A stretch of 31,310 nucleotides of DNA from Peptoclostridium sp965368085 (GCA_965368085.1 CBDULP010000024.1:1-31310); one strand, 5' to 3'. Shown: positions 1 to 7,868, numbered from the stretch's first letter. Numbers and translations: made by a program. The notes: generated by a model not told the origin, from the sequence alone.

Positions 1-66
1 GTTAAGCTCCTTAGCGCCGAAGGTACTCGGATCGGAAGGTCCCGGGAGAATAGGACGTGGCTGCGT
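1..66 (+). rRNA. rrf: 5S ribosomal RNA, 3' part
   Basis: The first 60-odd bases match the 3' half of bacterial 5S rRNA, including the segment ending in GGGAGAATAGGACG, and are followed directly by a strong terminator. The 5' half and the rest of the rRNA operon lie upstream of the window. The exact 3' end is uncertain by a few bases, because the 5' strand of its terminal helix is not visible. Confidence 0.9.
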
Positions 67-71
67 GATAC

Positions 72-98
72 GCCTCCGATATTTCGGAGGCTTTTTTA
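72..98 (+). terminator. Terminator of the upstream rRNA operon
   Basis: An 8-bp GC-rich stem (GCCTCCGA / TCGGAGGC) with a TATT loop is followed by TTTTTTA. It lies just past the 5S rRNA end, as expected for the end of an rRNA operon. Confidence 0.9.
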
Positions 99-173
99 TT
101 TTTTGCAAAGCCGAAGAAAGAAGGATTCATAGTACAGAACGACTTGTTTTGAAGTTTTACTGAAATTATATCG

Positions 174-204
174 TTATACAAGAATTGCTGGGCTATGGTA
201 TAAT
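174..204 (+). promoter_or_regulatory. Promoter of the first UDG gene
   Basis: A perfect TATAAT lies at 199-204, 34 bases before the TTG start at 238. The -35 box is weak: TTATAC or TATACA at 174-180, with an 18-19 base spacer. The gene is the first after the rRNA terminator, so it needs its own promoter. Confidence 0.55.
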
Positions 205-237
205 CAGGATATACTGTCTCTTTAGGGGGAATAAAAA

Positions 238-789
238 TTGAATTTGTACGAACTTGAGAATATATGCATGGAATGCCAAAAGTGCACGCTTTGCATAAAT
301 AGAAAAAATGTGGTATTTGGTGAAGGTCCTGAGAATGCAGAAATAATGTTTATAGGTGAAGGTCCGGGAGAGCAGGAGGACATTCAAGGAAGGCCTTTTG
401 TAGGAAAAGCCGGGCAGCTCCTTGAAAAAGCGCTTGCTGCGCTTGGAATAGACAGAAAAAGCGTATACATAGCCAATATAGTAAAATGCAGACCGCCTAA
501 AAACAGAGTCCCATCCTTAGACGAAGCATCTTCTTGCATTCAATATTTGAGATGGCAGGTAAAGCTTATAAAGCCCAAGATAATAGTTTTGCTAGGCTCA
601 ACAGCATGCAAGAATATTATAAATCCCGAATTTAGAATAACTAGGGAGAGAGGAAATGTAATAGAGAAGGGATATTTCAAAATCATACCAACATATCACC
701 CAGCGGCAGTTTTAAGGGATGAGTCAAAGAAAAAATATTTTTGGAGCGATTTAAAGCTCATGCATAAGATATATATAGATGAAATATAA
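238..789 (+). CDS. Uracil-DNA glycosylase, family 4 (Fe-S type)
   Basis: Removes uracil from DNA in base excision repair. The 183-residue protein has the family-4 layout. Cysteines C13 and C16, then C84 (in VKCRPP) and C100, are the expected 4Fe-4S ligands. The catalytic motif is GEGPGEQED at 40-48, followed by GRPFVGKAGQLL, and the C-terminal motif is HPAAVL at 154-159. The TTG start is chosen because AGGGGGA at 224-230 sits 7 bases ahead and no later start precedes the cysteine pair. Length is within the usual 180-220. A paralogue lacking most of the cluster cysteines lies 360 bases downstream, beyond an opposing ferredoxin gene. Confidence 0.93.
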   Translation: MNLYELENICMECQKCTLCINRKNVVFGEGPENAEIMFIGEGPGEQEDIQGRPFVGKAGQLLEKALAALGIDRKSVYIANIVKCRPPKNRVPSLDEASSCIQYLRWQVKLIKPKIIVLLGSTACKNIINPEFRITRERGNVIEKGYFKIIPTYHPAAVLRDESKKKYFWSDLKLMHKIYIDEI

Positions 790-841
790 ATAAATCCATA
801 TTGTAGTTATAGTAAAATTGAGTTGCATAAATAATTCAAAT

Positions 842-876
842 AAAAAACTGCTAAAAAATTTAGCAGTTTTAATTTT
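842..876. terminator. Bidirectional terminator between UDG and ferredoxin
   Basis: A 9-bp stem (AAACTGCTA / TAGCAGTTT) lies between two convergent genes. It is followed by T-rich sequence on the plus strand and by a six-T run (842-847) on the minus strand, so it can serve both genes. Confidence 0.8.
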
Positions 877-888
877 GTTTCCAATTTT

Positions 889-1059
889 CTATTCTGGCTT
901 AGGTGCATCCACAGGACATACGTTAGCACAAGCTCCGCAGTCTATGCATTTGTCTGCATCTATGACATATTTTCCATCGCCAGGGCTGATAGCCTCAACT
1001 GGACATTCAGGTTCACAAGCGCCACAGTTGATGCATGCGTCAGTAATTTTATAAGCCAT
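889..1059 (-). CDS. 2[4Fe-4S] clostridial-type ferredoxin
   Basis: Small soluble electron carrier of 56 residues, the classic clostridial length. Translation of the minus strand begins MAYKITDACINCGACEPECP and contains two CxxCxxCxxxCP cluster motifs: one near the N-terminus (CINCGACEPECP) and one near the C-terminus (CIDCGACANVCP). Each loop binds one 4Fe-4S cluster. The ATG has an excellent AAGGAGG seven bases upstream. The gene has its own promoter and terminator, is convergent with the first UDG gene and divergent from the second. It may serve many anaerobic redox enzymes; a specific partner cannot be read from the context. The longer plus-strand ORF over this region is only its antisense shadow. 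Confidence 0.95.
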   Translation of the reverse strand: MAYKITDACINCGACEPECPVEAISPGDGKYVIDADKCIDCGACANVCPVDAPKPE

Positions 1060-1092
1060 AAAAAATCCTCCTTTTTAAATTTAATTATATTT

Positions 1093-1122
1093 ATTATATC
1101 CAAGGCACCCTGTTTAAAACAA
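1093..1122 (-). promoter_or_regulatory. Ferredoxin promoter
   Basis: On the minus strand, TTGTTT (1117-1122) and TATAAT (1093-1098) are separated by 18 bases, directly upstream of the ferredoxin ribosome site. Confidence 0.65.
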
Positions 1123-1150
1123 AAATATCAAACATATAGAGGTGAAGTTC

Positions 1151-1723
1151 ATGGAAGAGCTAATAAAAAGATGTATTGAAATATGCGGTGATGAAGAATT
1201 TGTTTTTTCTGATGGAGATATAAATTCAAATATAGTATTGATAGGAGAGGCTCCGGGAGAAAATGAGATAATTCAAAAGAAGCCGTTTGTAGGCAAGGCG
1301 GGCAAAAACCTCGATGAATTCATACAGGTTTTAGGCATAGAAAGAGAGGACCTTTATATAACGAATTCAGTAAAGTTTAGGCCCTATAAAATAAGTCCCA
1401 AAACGGGAAAAAAGGTGAACAGAAGCCCTAGTATTTCAGAGGTTAAGAGCTTTAAAGAGCTTGTACAGGACGAGCTTGCATTTGTCGATCCGTCAATAAT
1501 AGTTACTTTGGGAAATACCCCTCTCAAGCAGCTGCTTGATGAAAAGTCAAAGATAGGAGAACTTCATGGTAAGATATTCAAAATAAAGCTAGGGGACAAG
1601 GAGTATCCGCTGTTCCCACTGTATCATCCAGCATCAATAATATACAGAAGAGATCTAAAGCCGGTGTATATTGACGACCTTCAAAAGCTTAAAAAATATA
1701 TATGTGAACAGGGCATAGTCTAA
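1151..1723 (+). CDS. Uracil-DNA glycosylase-like protein lacking the Fe-S ligands
   Basis: Paralogue of the Fe-S UDG at 238-789, 190 residues. It keeps the fold motifs GEAPGENE (32-39), KPFVGKAG and, near the C-terminus, YHPASII. The CxxC pair is replaced by C8-x3-C12, and the third ligand position reads VKFRPY instead of VKCRPP, so a normal 4Fe-4S cluster is unlikely. The ATG at 1151 is chosen over the GTG at 1142 because GAGGTG ends seven bases before it, while the GTG has no ribosome site. Either an active cluster-free UDG-superfamily enzyme or a diverged nucleic-acid-binding member. Superfamily membership is clear; activity is inferred. Confidence 0.85.
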   Translation: MEELIKRCIEICGDEEFVFSDGDINSNIVLIGEAPGENEIIQKKPFVGKAGKNLDEFIQVLGIEREDLYITNSVKFRPYKISPKTGKKVNRSPSISEVKSFKELVQDELAFVDPSIIVTLGNTPLKQLLDEKSKIGELHGKIFKIKLGDKEYPLFPLYHPASIIYRRDLKPVYIDDLQKLKKYICEQGIV

Positions 1724-1960
1724 TACACACTAATTGTGAATTAATTATCGTAAAAAATGTGAAATGTTTTTCAATACGATGATTATATATATATAATCAC
1801 TATAAAATACGAATAGCTCTTAACTTTTAAATATTTTTATATATTAAGATTCGCATTAATTCGATTTTGGAAATAAAGTAATATTAAAAAATAAATTAAT
1901 TAAAAGAATTTATAAATAATGGTATAATTATGTAAAAGTATTATAAGAGAAGGTGAACTT
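1724..1960. other. AT-rich intergenic region with a 20-bp palindrome
   Basis: This 237-base stretch has no gene. It contains a perfect 20-bp palindrome, TGATTATATATATATAATCA, at 1780-1799 and, near its end, the promoter of the next gene. No clear U-tailed terminator is seen for the UDG-like gene. Confidence 0.6.
1900..1928 (+). promoter_or_regulatory. Promoter of the MBL-fold gene
   Basis: TTAAAA (1900-1905), a 17-base spacer and a perfect TATAAT (1923-1928) precede the start codon by about 32 bases. Confidence 0.5.
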
Positions 1961-2785
1961 ATGAATTTGAAAATTACTACCCTTATAGAAGATTCGCCGG
2001 GTAGATGTGATGAATGTGAAAACGGGCTTTCTTTTTTCGTGGAGTCAGAAGATTTTTCAATATTATTCGATACGGGCAAGAGTGGGAAGTTCATAGAAAA
2101 TGCAAATAGTATGAATGTCGATATCGAAAAGGCAAAGCATGTTGTAATAAGCCATGGCCATTATGATCATGCGAATGGTCTAGTAACTTTCATAGAAAAT
2201 GTAAATAGTGATGTTGAAGTTTTTTTAGGCGGCAACTTTTTCAAGAAAAAATATTCGTTTAATGGGAAGAAGTATTCATATAAAGGTTCCAATTTTACAA
2301 GAGAATACCTGGACGAAAAAAAAATAAAGATAAAATATGTGAAAGAAGACATGCTAGAAGTATTTAAAGGAGTTTATCTTTTTTCGAATTTTGAGAGAAA
2401 CTCGGAGTTTGAATCAACGGCACCAATGTTTTATGTAAAGGAAGATGGAGAATTTATTATAGATGATTTCAGTGATGAAATTGCAATGGCAGTGGATTCG
2501 GACAAGGGTCTTGTGGTGTTTGTGGGATGTTCTCATCCTGGCATAGTGAATATGCTTCAGAGTATTCAAAAAAGGACTTCACGTCCAATATATGCTGTCA
2601 TGGGAGGAGCACACCTTGTAGATTCTGACGAGGACAGGATAAAGGCCACTTGCGATAAAATCAAGTCAATGGGCATACAGCACATAGGCATGTCACACTG
2701 TACAGGCGATGACGCAGCAAGATACATGAGAAAGAACGTCTGCGGATATTTTGAAAATCATTCAGGAAATGTAGTCGAAATTTAG
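1961..2785 (+). CDS. MBL-fold metallohydrolase, dihydropterin-synthase-like
   Basis: Metallo-beta-lactamase-fold protein of 274 residues. The metal motif HGHYDH is at 65-70, preceded by the conserved FDTG. Further metal-ligand candidates are the His of GCSHPG and the His of MSHCTGDD near the C-terminus. The overall pattern is that of the family named after archaeal 7,8-dihydropterin-6-methyl-4-(beta-D-ribofuranosyl)aminobenzene 5'-phosphate synthase, which is common in clostridia where that pathway is absent, so the substrate here is unknown. ATG start with AGAGAAGGTG upstream. It has its own promoter and a strong terminator, so it is probably monocistronic. Confidence 0.85.
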   Translation: MNLKITTLIEDSPGRCDECENGLSFFVESEDFSILFDTGKSGKFIENANSMNVDIEKAKHVVISHGHYDHANGLVTFIENVNSDVEVFLGGNFFKKKYSFNGKKYSYKGSNFTREYLDEKKIKIKYVKEDMLEVFKGVYLFSNFERNSEFESTAPMFYVKEDGEFIIDDFSDEIAMAVDSDKGLVVFVGCSHPGIVNMLQSIQKRTSRPIYAVMGGAHLVDSDEDRIKATCDKIKSMGIQHIGMSHCTGDDAARYMRKNVCGYFENHSGNVVEI

Positions 2786-2805
2786 CTGATAGTGAATTTA
2801 TATTT

Positions 2806-2875
2806 AAAAGAACCTTCTGAAATGAAGTACGATAAAAAATCGTACTCCATTTCAGAAGGTTCTTTTATTTTTTTG
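2806..2875 (+). terminator. Long-stem terminator after the MBL-fold gene
   Basis: A near-perfect stem of about 28 bp, with arms near 2806-2833 and 2838-2866, caps a short A-rich loop and is followed by a T run. It lies 20 bases past the stop codon. Confidence 0.9.
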
Positions 2876-2970
2876 AACAAATTTTTTGCAATCTCTGAGC
2901 ATATCCATTTGCCGGTTTTGCGTATTCTATATTTTCTTAGAAGAGTATTATTTTACAATACAGGACGCAC

Positions 2971-3001
2971 TGTGGATAAAAAACAAAATATGGTATATAA
3001 T
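2971..3001 (+). promoter_or_regulatory. niaR promoter
   Basis: TATAAT at 2996-3001 lies about 24 bases before the TTG start. The -35 region is weak (TGTGGATA near 2971-2978). An ACAG-N6-CTGT inverted repeat at 2960-2973 overlaps the -35 region and could be an operator, but I cannot match it to a known NiaR site. Confidence 0.45.
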
Positions 3002-3024
3002 TGAATTAATCAGGAGGTGGCATT

Positions 3025-3543
3025 TTGGATACAGCGATGAGAAGAAGCCAGATAGAAAACCTTTTAAAAGAGTCTGACGAGCCCGTTACTGGTTCAAGGC
3101 TTGCAGCGGTATTTGATGTCAGCAGACAAGTGATAGTGGGAGATATAGCCATACTAAGGGCAAAGGGAATTGACATAATAGCAACTCCGCAAGGATACTT
3201 TGTTGCAGGCACAGTTGATGATGACAAATATACAGATGTCATAATATCAAGTCATTCATCAATTGATGAACTTGAAGATGAGCTGACTACAATAGTTGAC
3301 AATGGAGGAAGGATCATTGATGTAATAGTGGATCATTCTGTATATGGAGAGATAAGATCTGGAATAAACGTTTCATCCAGAAGGGAAGTTGAAAATTTTG
3401 TTGGCAAGTTGAAGGAAAATGGGGCAAAGCCAATATCTTCACTTACAGAAGGCGTACATCTTCATACGATAGAAACCAAGGACAGTGAGACTTTTGATGA
3501 GATAGCAAGAGTGCTAAAGGAAAAAGGATACTTGATTGAATAG
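3025..3543 (+). CDS. niaR: NiaR, niacin-responsive repressor of NAD biosynthesis
   Basis: Transcription factor of 172 residues. It has an N-terminal winged helix (about 5-60, with VSRQVIVGDIAILRAKG as recognition region) and a C-terminal 3H domain. H77, E85, H145 and H147 correspond in position and spacing to the metal ligands I recall for Thermotoga maritima TM1602 (H79, E87, H146, H148), and H104 gives the further conserved His. Family members repress NAD synthesis genes when niacin is available. The TTG start is supported by AGGAGG at 3012-3017, 7 bases upstream. The gene is first in the nad locus, 64 bases before nadA, so autoregulation and control of the nad genes are likely. Confidence 0.95.
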   Translation: MDTAMRRSQIENLLKESDEPVTGSRLAAVFDVSRQVIVGDIAILRAKGIDIIATPQGYFVAGTVDDDKYTDVIISSHSSIDELEDELTTIVDNGGRIIDVIVDHSVYGEIRSGINVSSRREVENFVGKLKENGAKPISSLTEGVHLHTIETKDSETFDEIARVLKEKGYLIE

Positions 3544-3551
3544 AGGTTAAG

Positions 3552-3585
3552 TGGTATATTTTTATCATAAGTGACAAGACATGTG
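3552..3585 (+). promoter_or_regulatory. Possible internal promoter and operator before nadA
   Basis: The niaR-nadA gap contains an extended -10 (TG at 3552-3553, then TATATT at 3555-3560). Just downstream, at the expected start point, is GTGACAAGACATGTGA (3571-3586), which could be a NiaR site. There is no -35 match, and the operator assignment is a guess from position. Confidence 0.25.
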
Positions 3586-3607
3586 AATATACAGACGGAG
3601 GAGAAAA

Positions 3608-4528
3608 ATGACTGAAAACCAAATGAAAATTGAAATAGATAAATTAAAAGCGCAAAAAAATATAAGGATATTTGCTCACAACTATCAAAACTACGAGGTC
3701 CAGCAGGTTGCAGACTATGTTGGGGATTCATTTTACCTAAGCAAGCTTGCGGCAGAGGTTGATTGCGAACAGATAGTATTTTGCGGAGTGAAATTCATGG
3801 CAGAGACTGCAAAGGCGCTTTCTCCAGAAAAGAAAGTCATACTTCCGGTGGAGGATGCACTGTGTCCTATGGCAAAGATGATAAACGCCCAGGACATAAT
3901 TGAGTTTAAAAAGGAGCATGAAGACTTTTGCGTTGTGGCATATGTCAACACGACAACAGAGGTGAAGGCAGCGGTGGATGTATGCGTTACATCATCGGTT
4001 GCAGTCGATGTAATAAACAATATAGATGCAGACAATATACTGTTTGTTCCGGATATGAACCTTGGAAACTATATATCGGAGCAGGTAGAGGGAAAAAACA
4101 TAATATCCTGGAATGGATACTGCAATGTGCATGACAAGGTGAGAAAAGAGGAAGTCATTCAAAAGAGAAAAGAGCATGAGGGGTACCCGGTGCTTGTACA
4201 TCCAGAGTGCAGGAAAGAGGTTCTGGATGAGGCGGATTTTGTAGGATCAACTTCTGAAATAATAGAATATGCAACCAATTCAAAAGAAAAGGGATTTATA
4301 ATAGGCACTGAAACAGGAGTGCTTCACACACTCAGAAACATCAACCTAGACAAGGAGTTTGAACTGCTGTCTCCATCGCTTATATGCTTTAACATGAAAA
4401 AAACGACTCTATTAGATGTATATAATGCTGCAGCCGGAAAAGGCGGAGTTGAAATAGAGCTTGAAGAGAATCTCAGGAAAAATGCGCTAAAAAGCCTTGA
4501 AAATATGATAAGGCTTTCAGGAAGATAA
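3608..4528 (+). CDS. nadA: Quinolinate synthase NadA
   Basis: Condenses iminoaspartate (from NadB) with dihydroxyacetone phosphate to give quinolinate, using a 4Fe-4S cluster. The protein is 306 residues, the short form also seen in Thermotoga. The three cluster cysteines are C86 (ALCPMA), C172 (GYCNVH) and C260 (ICFNMKKTT); their spacing matches the Thermotoga set (83, 170, 256) as I recall it. Other motifs are AHNYQ, VYVNTT-like AYVNTT, VTSS, PDMNLG, VHPEC and GTETG. ATG start with GGAGGAG upstream. Second gene of the NAD locus, followed 46 bases later by nadB. Confidence 0.97.
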   Translation: MTENQMKIEIDKLKAQKNIRIFAHNYQNYEVQQVADYVGDSFYLSKLAAEVDCEQIVFCGVKFMAETAKALSPEKKVILPVEDALCPMAKMINAQDIIEFKKEHEDFCVVAYVNTTTEVKAAVDVCVTSSVAVDVINNIDADNILFVPDMNLGNYISEQVEGKNIISWNGYCNVHDKVRKEEVIQKRKEHEGYPVLVHPECRKEVLDEADFVGSTSEIIEYATNSKEKGFIIGTETGVLHTLRNINLDKEFELLSPSLICFNMKKTTLLDVYNAAAGKGGVEIELEENLRKNALKSLENMIRLSGR

Positions 4529-4574
4529 AATTTAACGGAGCATAGAACTATTTTAACATCTAGGGGTGATATAG

Positions 4575-6026
4575 ATGCATTATGACATAACTGTTATAGG
4601 AAGTGGTATAGCTGGACTTTATGCATGCATAAGCGCAGAGCGTGAATACAATGTGCTTTTGATATCCAAGTCAGATTTTCTAAACAGCAACACATATCTG
4701 GCACAGGGCGGAATAGCCGGAGTTCTTGGAGCGGACGACAGCTTTGAAAGCCACTTTGAGGATACACTTCGCGCAGGCAAGTCGGAAAATGACAAAAGAG
4801 CCGTTGAAGTTATGGTGAAGGAAGGTCCTCACGATATACTTAAGCTTAAAGATATGGGAGTTGAATTTGACAGCGGCAGTGACGGTAAGCTTTTGAGAAC
4901 CCTTGAAGGAGGACATTCAATAAGAAGGATAGTCCACTGTAAGGATTCAACAGGCATGGAGGTGGCAAAAAAGCTTCTGGACAAAGCGATGTCTATGCAG
5001 AATATATCACTTATGGAAGATACATTTGTATATGACATAGAAAAAAGAGATGGCGAATTCATAGTATACATGATTGACCCAAAAGGCCAAAAGCATGCGG
5101 TGATTTCATCGAATGTAGTCCTCGCAACCGGAGGCGTAGGCAAGATATACAAATACACGACGAATTCGTCAATTGCGACAGGCGATGGAATATGCCTGGC
5201 GAGAAAACTTGGCGCAAAAACTAAGAACATGAGATATATACAGTTTCACCCGACGGCACTTGACGTGGAAACGGATGAAAGGCCACTGATATCCGAGGCC
5301 GTAAGGGGGGAAGGCGCATACCTTTTAAACGAAAGAGGCCAAAGGTTCATGCACAAATACAGCCCCATGAAAGAGCTTGCGCCAAGAGACGATGTTTGCA
5401 GTGGGATAATGAAAGAACTTAAACATCAGGATACCAGCAGTTTGTATCTGGACATATCACACAGGTCTTCCGCATATATAAAAAATAGGTTTCCCTATAT
5501 ATATAAAAAGTGTATGGAGTGGGGGATTGACATTACGAAGGAGCGCATTCCGGTATATCCTTGCCAGCACTATCTTATGGGAGGAATAGATGTGGATATC
5601 AATTCAAGCACCGGAATAAAAGGTCTTTATGCAGTAGGAGAGTGTTCTAACACAGGGGTTCATGGGAAAAATCGTCTTGCAAGCAACTCCCTTCTTGAGG
5701 GAATGGTATTTTCAAGAAGGGCTGTAAACAGCATGAACCTCCAAAGCCATGCATATGCCAAAATAGATTCATCTGTTAAAAATGACAGCGGAAAATATGT
5801 AGAGCGAGGCATAAAGTCGGAGATAAGGGATATGATGCAGTCTTCATATTTCATAGATGCGGATTTGGAAAAATCGAAAAGCTCTGTAAAAAGGCTTGGC
5901 GAAATAACCGAAGAGCTGAAATGTGAAGGATATTGCAGGGACAGAGAGTATTATGAAACGCTCAATATGGCACAGGTTTCAAATTTGATACTAGGGGAGA
6001 TAATTGAAAATGCAAATTCCAAATAA
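4575..6026 (+). CDS. nadB: L-aspartate oxidase NadB
   Basis: FAD enzyme that oxidises L-aspartate to iminoaspartate for NadA. In anaerobes fumarate may be the electron acceptor (family knowledge). The 483-residue protein has the N-terminal dinucleotide motif IGSGIAGLYA (8-17), the substrate-region motif YLAQGGIAG, ATGG around 182-185, QFHPTAL, the catalytic-region RGEGAYL, and near the C-terminal side of the FAD domain HGKNRLASNSLLEG. The C-terminal helical domain is somewhat shorter than in E. coli NadB. ATG start with AGGGGTGAT upstream. Its 3' end overlaps nadC by 17 bases, so the two are translationally coupled. Confidence 0.97.
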   Translation: MHYDITVIGSGIAGLYACISAEREYNVLLISKSDFLNSNTYLAQGGIAGVLGADDSFESHFEDTLRAGKSENDKRAVEVMVKEGPHDILKLKDMGVEFDSGSDGKLLRTLEGGHSIRRIVHCKDSTGMEVAKKLLDKAMSMQNISLMEDTFVYDIEKRDGEFIVYMIDPKGQKHAVISSNVVLATGGVGKIYKYTTNSSIATGDGICLARKLGAKTKNMRYIQFHPTALDVETDERPLISEAVRGEGAYLLNERGQRFMHKYSPMKELAPRDDVCSGIMKELKHQDTSSLYLDISHRSSAYIKNRFPYIYKKCMEWGIDITKERIPVYPCQHYLMGGIDVDINSSTGIKGLYAVGECSNTGVHGKNRLASNSLLEGMVFSRRAVNSMNLQSHAYAKIDSSVKNDSGKYVERGIKSEIRDMMQSSYFIDADLEKSKSSVKRLGEITEELKCEGYCRDREYYETLNMAQVSNLILGEIIENANSK

Positions 6027-6855
6027 AATAAAGCTGGATGAATTCATAAGGGATGCTCTTATGGAGGACATAAACTATTATGACATAACTACCGACAACC
6101 TAATAGATGAAGCCGATGTTTCAAGCTCAAGATTTATATGCAAGGAAGACGGAGTCCTTTGCGGAATTGAGATTGCAAAGAGGGTATTTGAAATTTTAGA
6201 TCATGAGATTGAATTTACATCACTTAAAAGCGATTCCCAGCAGATATGCAAGGGGGAGGTAATAGCTGTTGCAAGCGGAAAGACAAGAAGCCTTCTTAAA
6301 GGAGAAAGGACTGCGCTCAATATACTTCAAAGGCTTTCAGGCATAGCCTCAAAGACAAAAAGAATTTCAAACAGCGTAAGCGGAAGTGGCGCAAGGGTGG
6401 TTGATACTAGAAAGACTACTCCAAATCTGAGATTTCTTGAAAAATATGCTGTGAAATGCGGTGGTGGATACAACCATAGGTATAATTTGTCCCATAGTGT
6501 CATGATAAAGGACAACCACATAAAAGCATGTGGAGGTATAAAAAATTCAGTTCAAAAAATAAGGGATTCAATAGGTCATACAGAGAAAATAGAGGTGGAG
6601 GTAAAGGACCAAAATGAGCTTATAGAGGCGCTTGAGTCTAAAGTGGACATAGTGATGCTTGACAATATGAGCCCTGACGAGGTTAAAAGCTGCACAAGGA
6701 TATGCAGGGAGATGGATGAAAGGGTTGTAATAGAGGTATCTGGGAACATAGACGAAGGCAATATTTGTGAATATGCAAATGCGGGTGTGGATGTTATATC
6801 AATAGGTGCGCTTACACATTCTTTTAAATCGCTTGATATATCAATGAAACTGTAG
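6010..6855 (+). CDS. nadC: Nicotinate-nucleotide pyrophosphorylase NadC
   Basis: Quinolinate phosphoribosyltransferase: converts quinolinate and PRPP to nicotinate mononucleotide, CO2 and PPi. About 281 residues, normal length. Motifs: RTALNILQRLSGIAS, VDTRKTTPNLR, EKYAVKCGGGYNHR, MIKDNHI, then EVEV, VMLDNM, EVSGNI and SIGALTHS, which form the barrel strands and PRPP site. The ATG at 6010 is taken; a TTG at 6004 is also possible because AGGGGAG (5993-5999) lies 10 bases before the ATG and 4 before the TTG. It overlaps nadB and is followed 14 bases later by an EIIC-like gene, so nadB-nadC-EIIC form one tight operon. Confidence 0.96.
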   Translation: MQIPNKIKLDEFIRDALMEDINYYDITTDNLIDEADVSSSRFICKEDGVLCGIEIAKRVFEILDHEIEFTSLKSDSQQICKGEVIAVASGKTRSLLKGERTALNILQRLSGIASKTKRISNSVSGSGARVVDTRKTTPNLRFLEKYAVKCGGGYNHRYNLSHSVMIKDNHIKACGGIKNSVQKIRDSIGHTEKIEVEVKDQNELIEALESKVDIVMLDNMSPDEVKSCTRICREMDERVVIEVSGNIDEGNICEYANAGVDVISIGALTHSFKSLDISMKL

Positions 6856-6869
6856 AAGAGGTGTAATAT

Positions 6870-7868
6870 TTGAGAAATTATCTTACGAAAACACTAAATG
6901 GAATGGCATTGGGGCTATTTGGCTCTTTGATAATAGGGCTTATATTAAAGCAGACGGGTGATCTTTTGGGGATTGAAGCCTTGTCGCAGTTTGGAAAGAG
7001 CGCTCAGTACCTTATGGGACCGGCAATAGGCGCAGGAGTGGCATTCAGCCTTGGAAGCCCGCCTCTTGTAATATTCACATCCATAATAACAGGATCTCTT
7101 GGAGCAGGAAGCATAAGGCTCACAGATGCAGGCGCAATGATAGGGATAGGAGAGCCTGTAGGTGCATATATAGCATCGCTTATAGGAGCTGAAATAGGAA
7201 GACGCATAACCGGAAAGACGAAGGTGGACATTGTAGTTGTGCCAGCAGTGACTATAATATGTGGAGGAGCAGCAGGCGCATTTATAGCACCAATAGTGTC
7301 GGTATTCATGAAAAATCTTGGAGGGTTCATAAACATGGCTACGGAGCTTCAGCCACTGCCTATGGGAATAGTGGTGGCGGCGGCTATGGGAATGATACTC
7401 ACAATGCCAATAAGCTCTGCGGCACTTTCTATAGCACTTGGGCTTGATGGTCTTGCGGCAGGAGCCGCGCTTGTTGGATGTTCAACTCAGATGGTAGGTT
7501 TTGCGGTGGCATCGTACAGGGAAAATGGATTTGGGGGGCTCATAGCTCAGGGACTTGGAACTTCAATGCTTCAGGTTCCAAACATAATAAAGAATCCCTA
7601 TATATGGATTCCGCCGACACTTGCGTCGGCAATGCTGGGGCCTATTGCAACGGTTATTATGAAAATGGAAACGAGCAGCATAGGAGCTGGAATGGGAACT
7701 TCCGGACTTGTGGGCCAGATTGCGACAGTTTCGGTTATGGGAATGTCTTCAATACCAAAAATAATTCTCATACACTTCATACTGCCGGCGGCCACGACAT
7801 TCGCAATATCCAGTTATATGATAAGAAAAGGATATATAAAACACTCGGACATGAAGCTTGAAAACTAA
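6870..7868 (+). CDS. Orphan PTS EIIC-like membrane protein in the NAD operon
   Basis: Integral membrane protein of 332 residues with about eight to ten Gly/Ala-rich hydrophobic helices. Features such as YLMGPAIGAGVAF, SPPLV, GIGEPVGAYIA and MPISSAAL resemble the PTS_EIIC_2 (PF13303) family. No EIIA, EIIB or HPr-like domain is fused or nearby, so sugar phosphotransfer is doubtful. The TTG start has AGAGGTG 6 bases upstream, and the gene follows nadC by 14 bases and ends in a terminator, so it is the last gene of the nad operon. Inference: transport of an NAD precursor or related organic acid under NiaR control. The family call is fairly firm; the substrate is unknown. Confidence 0.85.
   Translation: MRNYLTKTLNGMALGLFGSLIIGLILKQTGDLLGIEALSQFGKSAQYLMGPAIGAGVAFSLGSPPLVIFTSIITGSLGAGSIRLTDAGAMIGIGEPVGAYIASLIGAEIGRRITGKTKVDIVVVPAVTIICGGAAGAFIAPIVSVFMKNLGGFINMATELQPLPMGIVVAAAMGMILTMPISSAALSIALGLDGLAAGAALVGCSTQMVGFAVASYRENGFGGLIAQGLGTSMLQVPNIIKNPYIWIPPTLASAMLGPIATVIMKMETSSIGAGMGTSGLVGQIATVSVMGMSSIPKIILIHFILPAATTFAISSYMIRKGYIKHSDMKLEN

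Noticed and set aside
818..1054. 78-codon plus-strand ORF
   Set aside because: It is antisense to the ferredoxin gene, whose two CxxCxxCxxxCP motifs and ribosome site on the minus strand are unmistakable.
2792..3077. Two short plus-strand ORFs between the MBL-fold gene and niaR
   Set aside because: The first runs through both arms of a long terminator hairpin and the second overlaps niaR in another frame; neither has a ribosome site.
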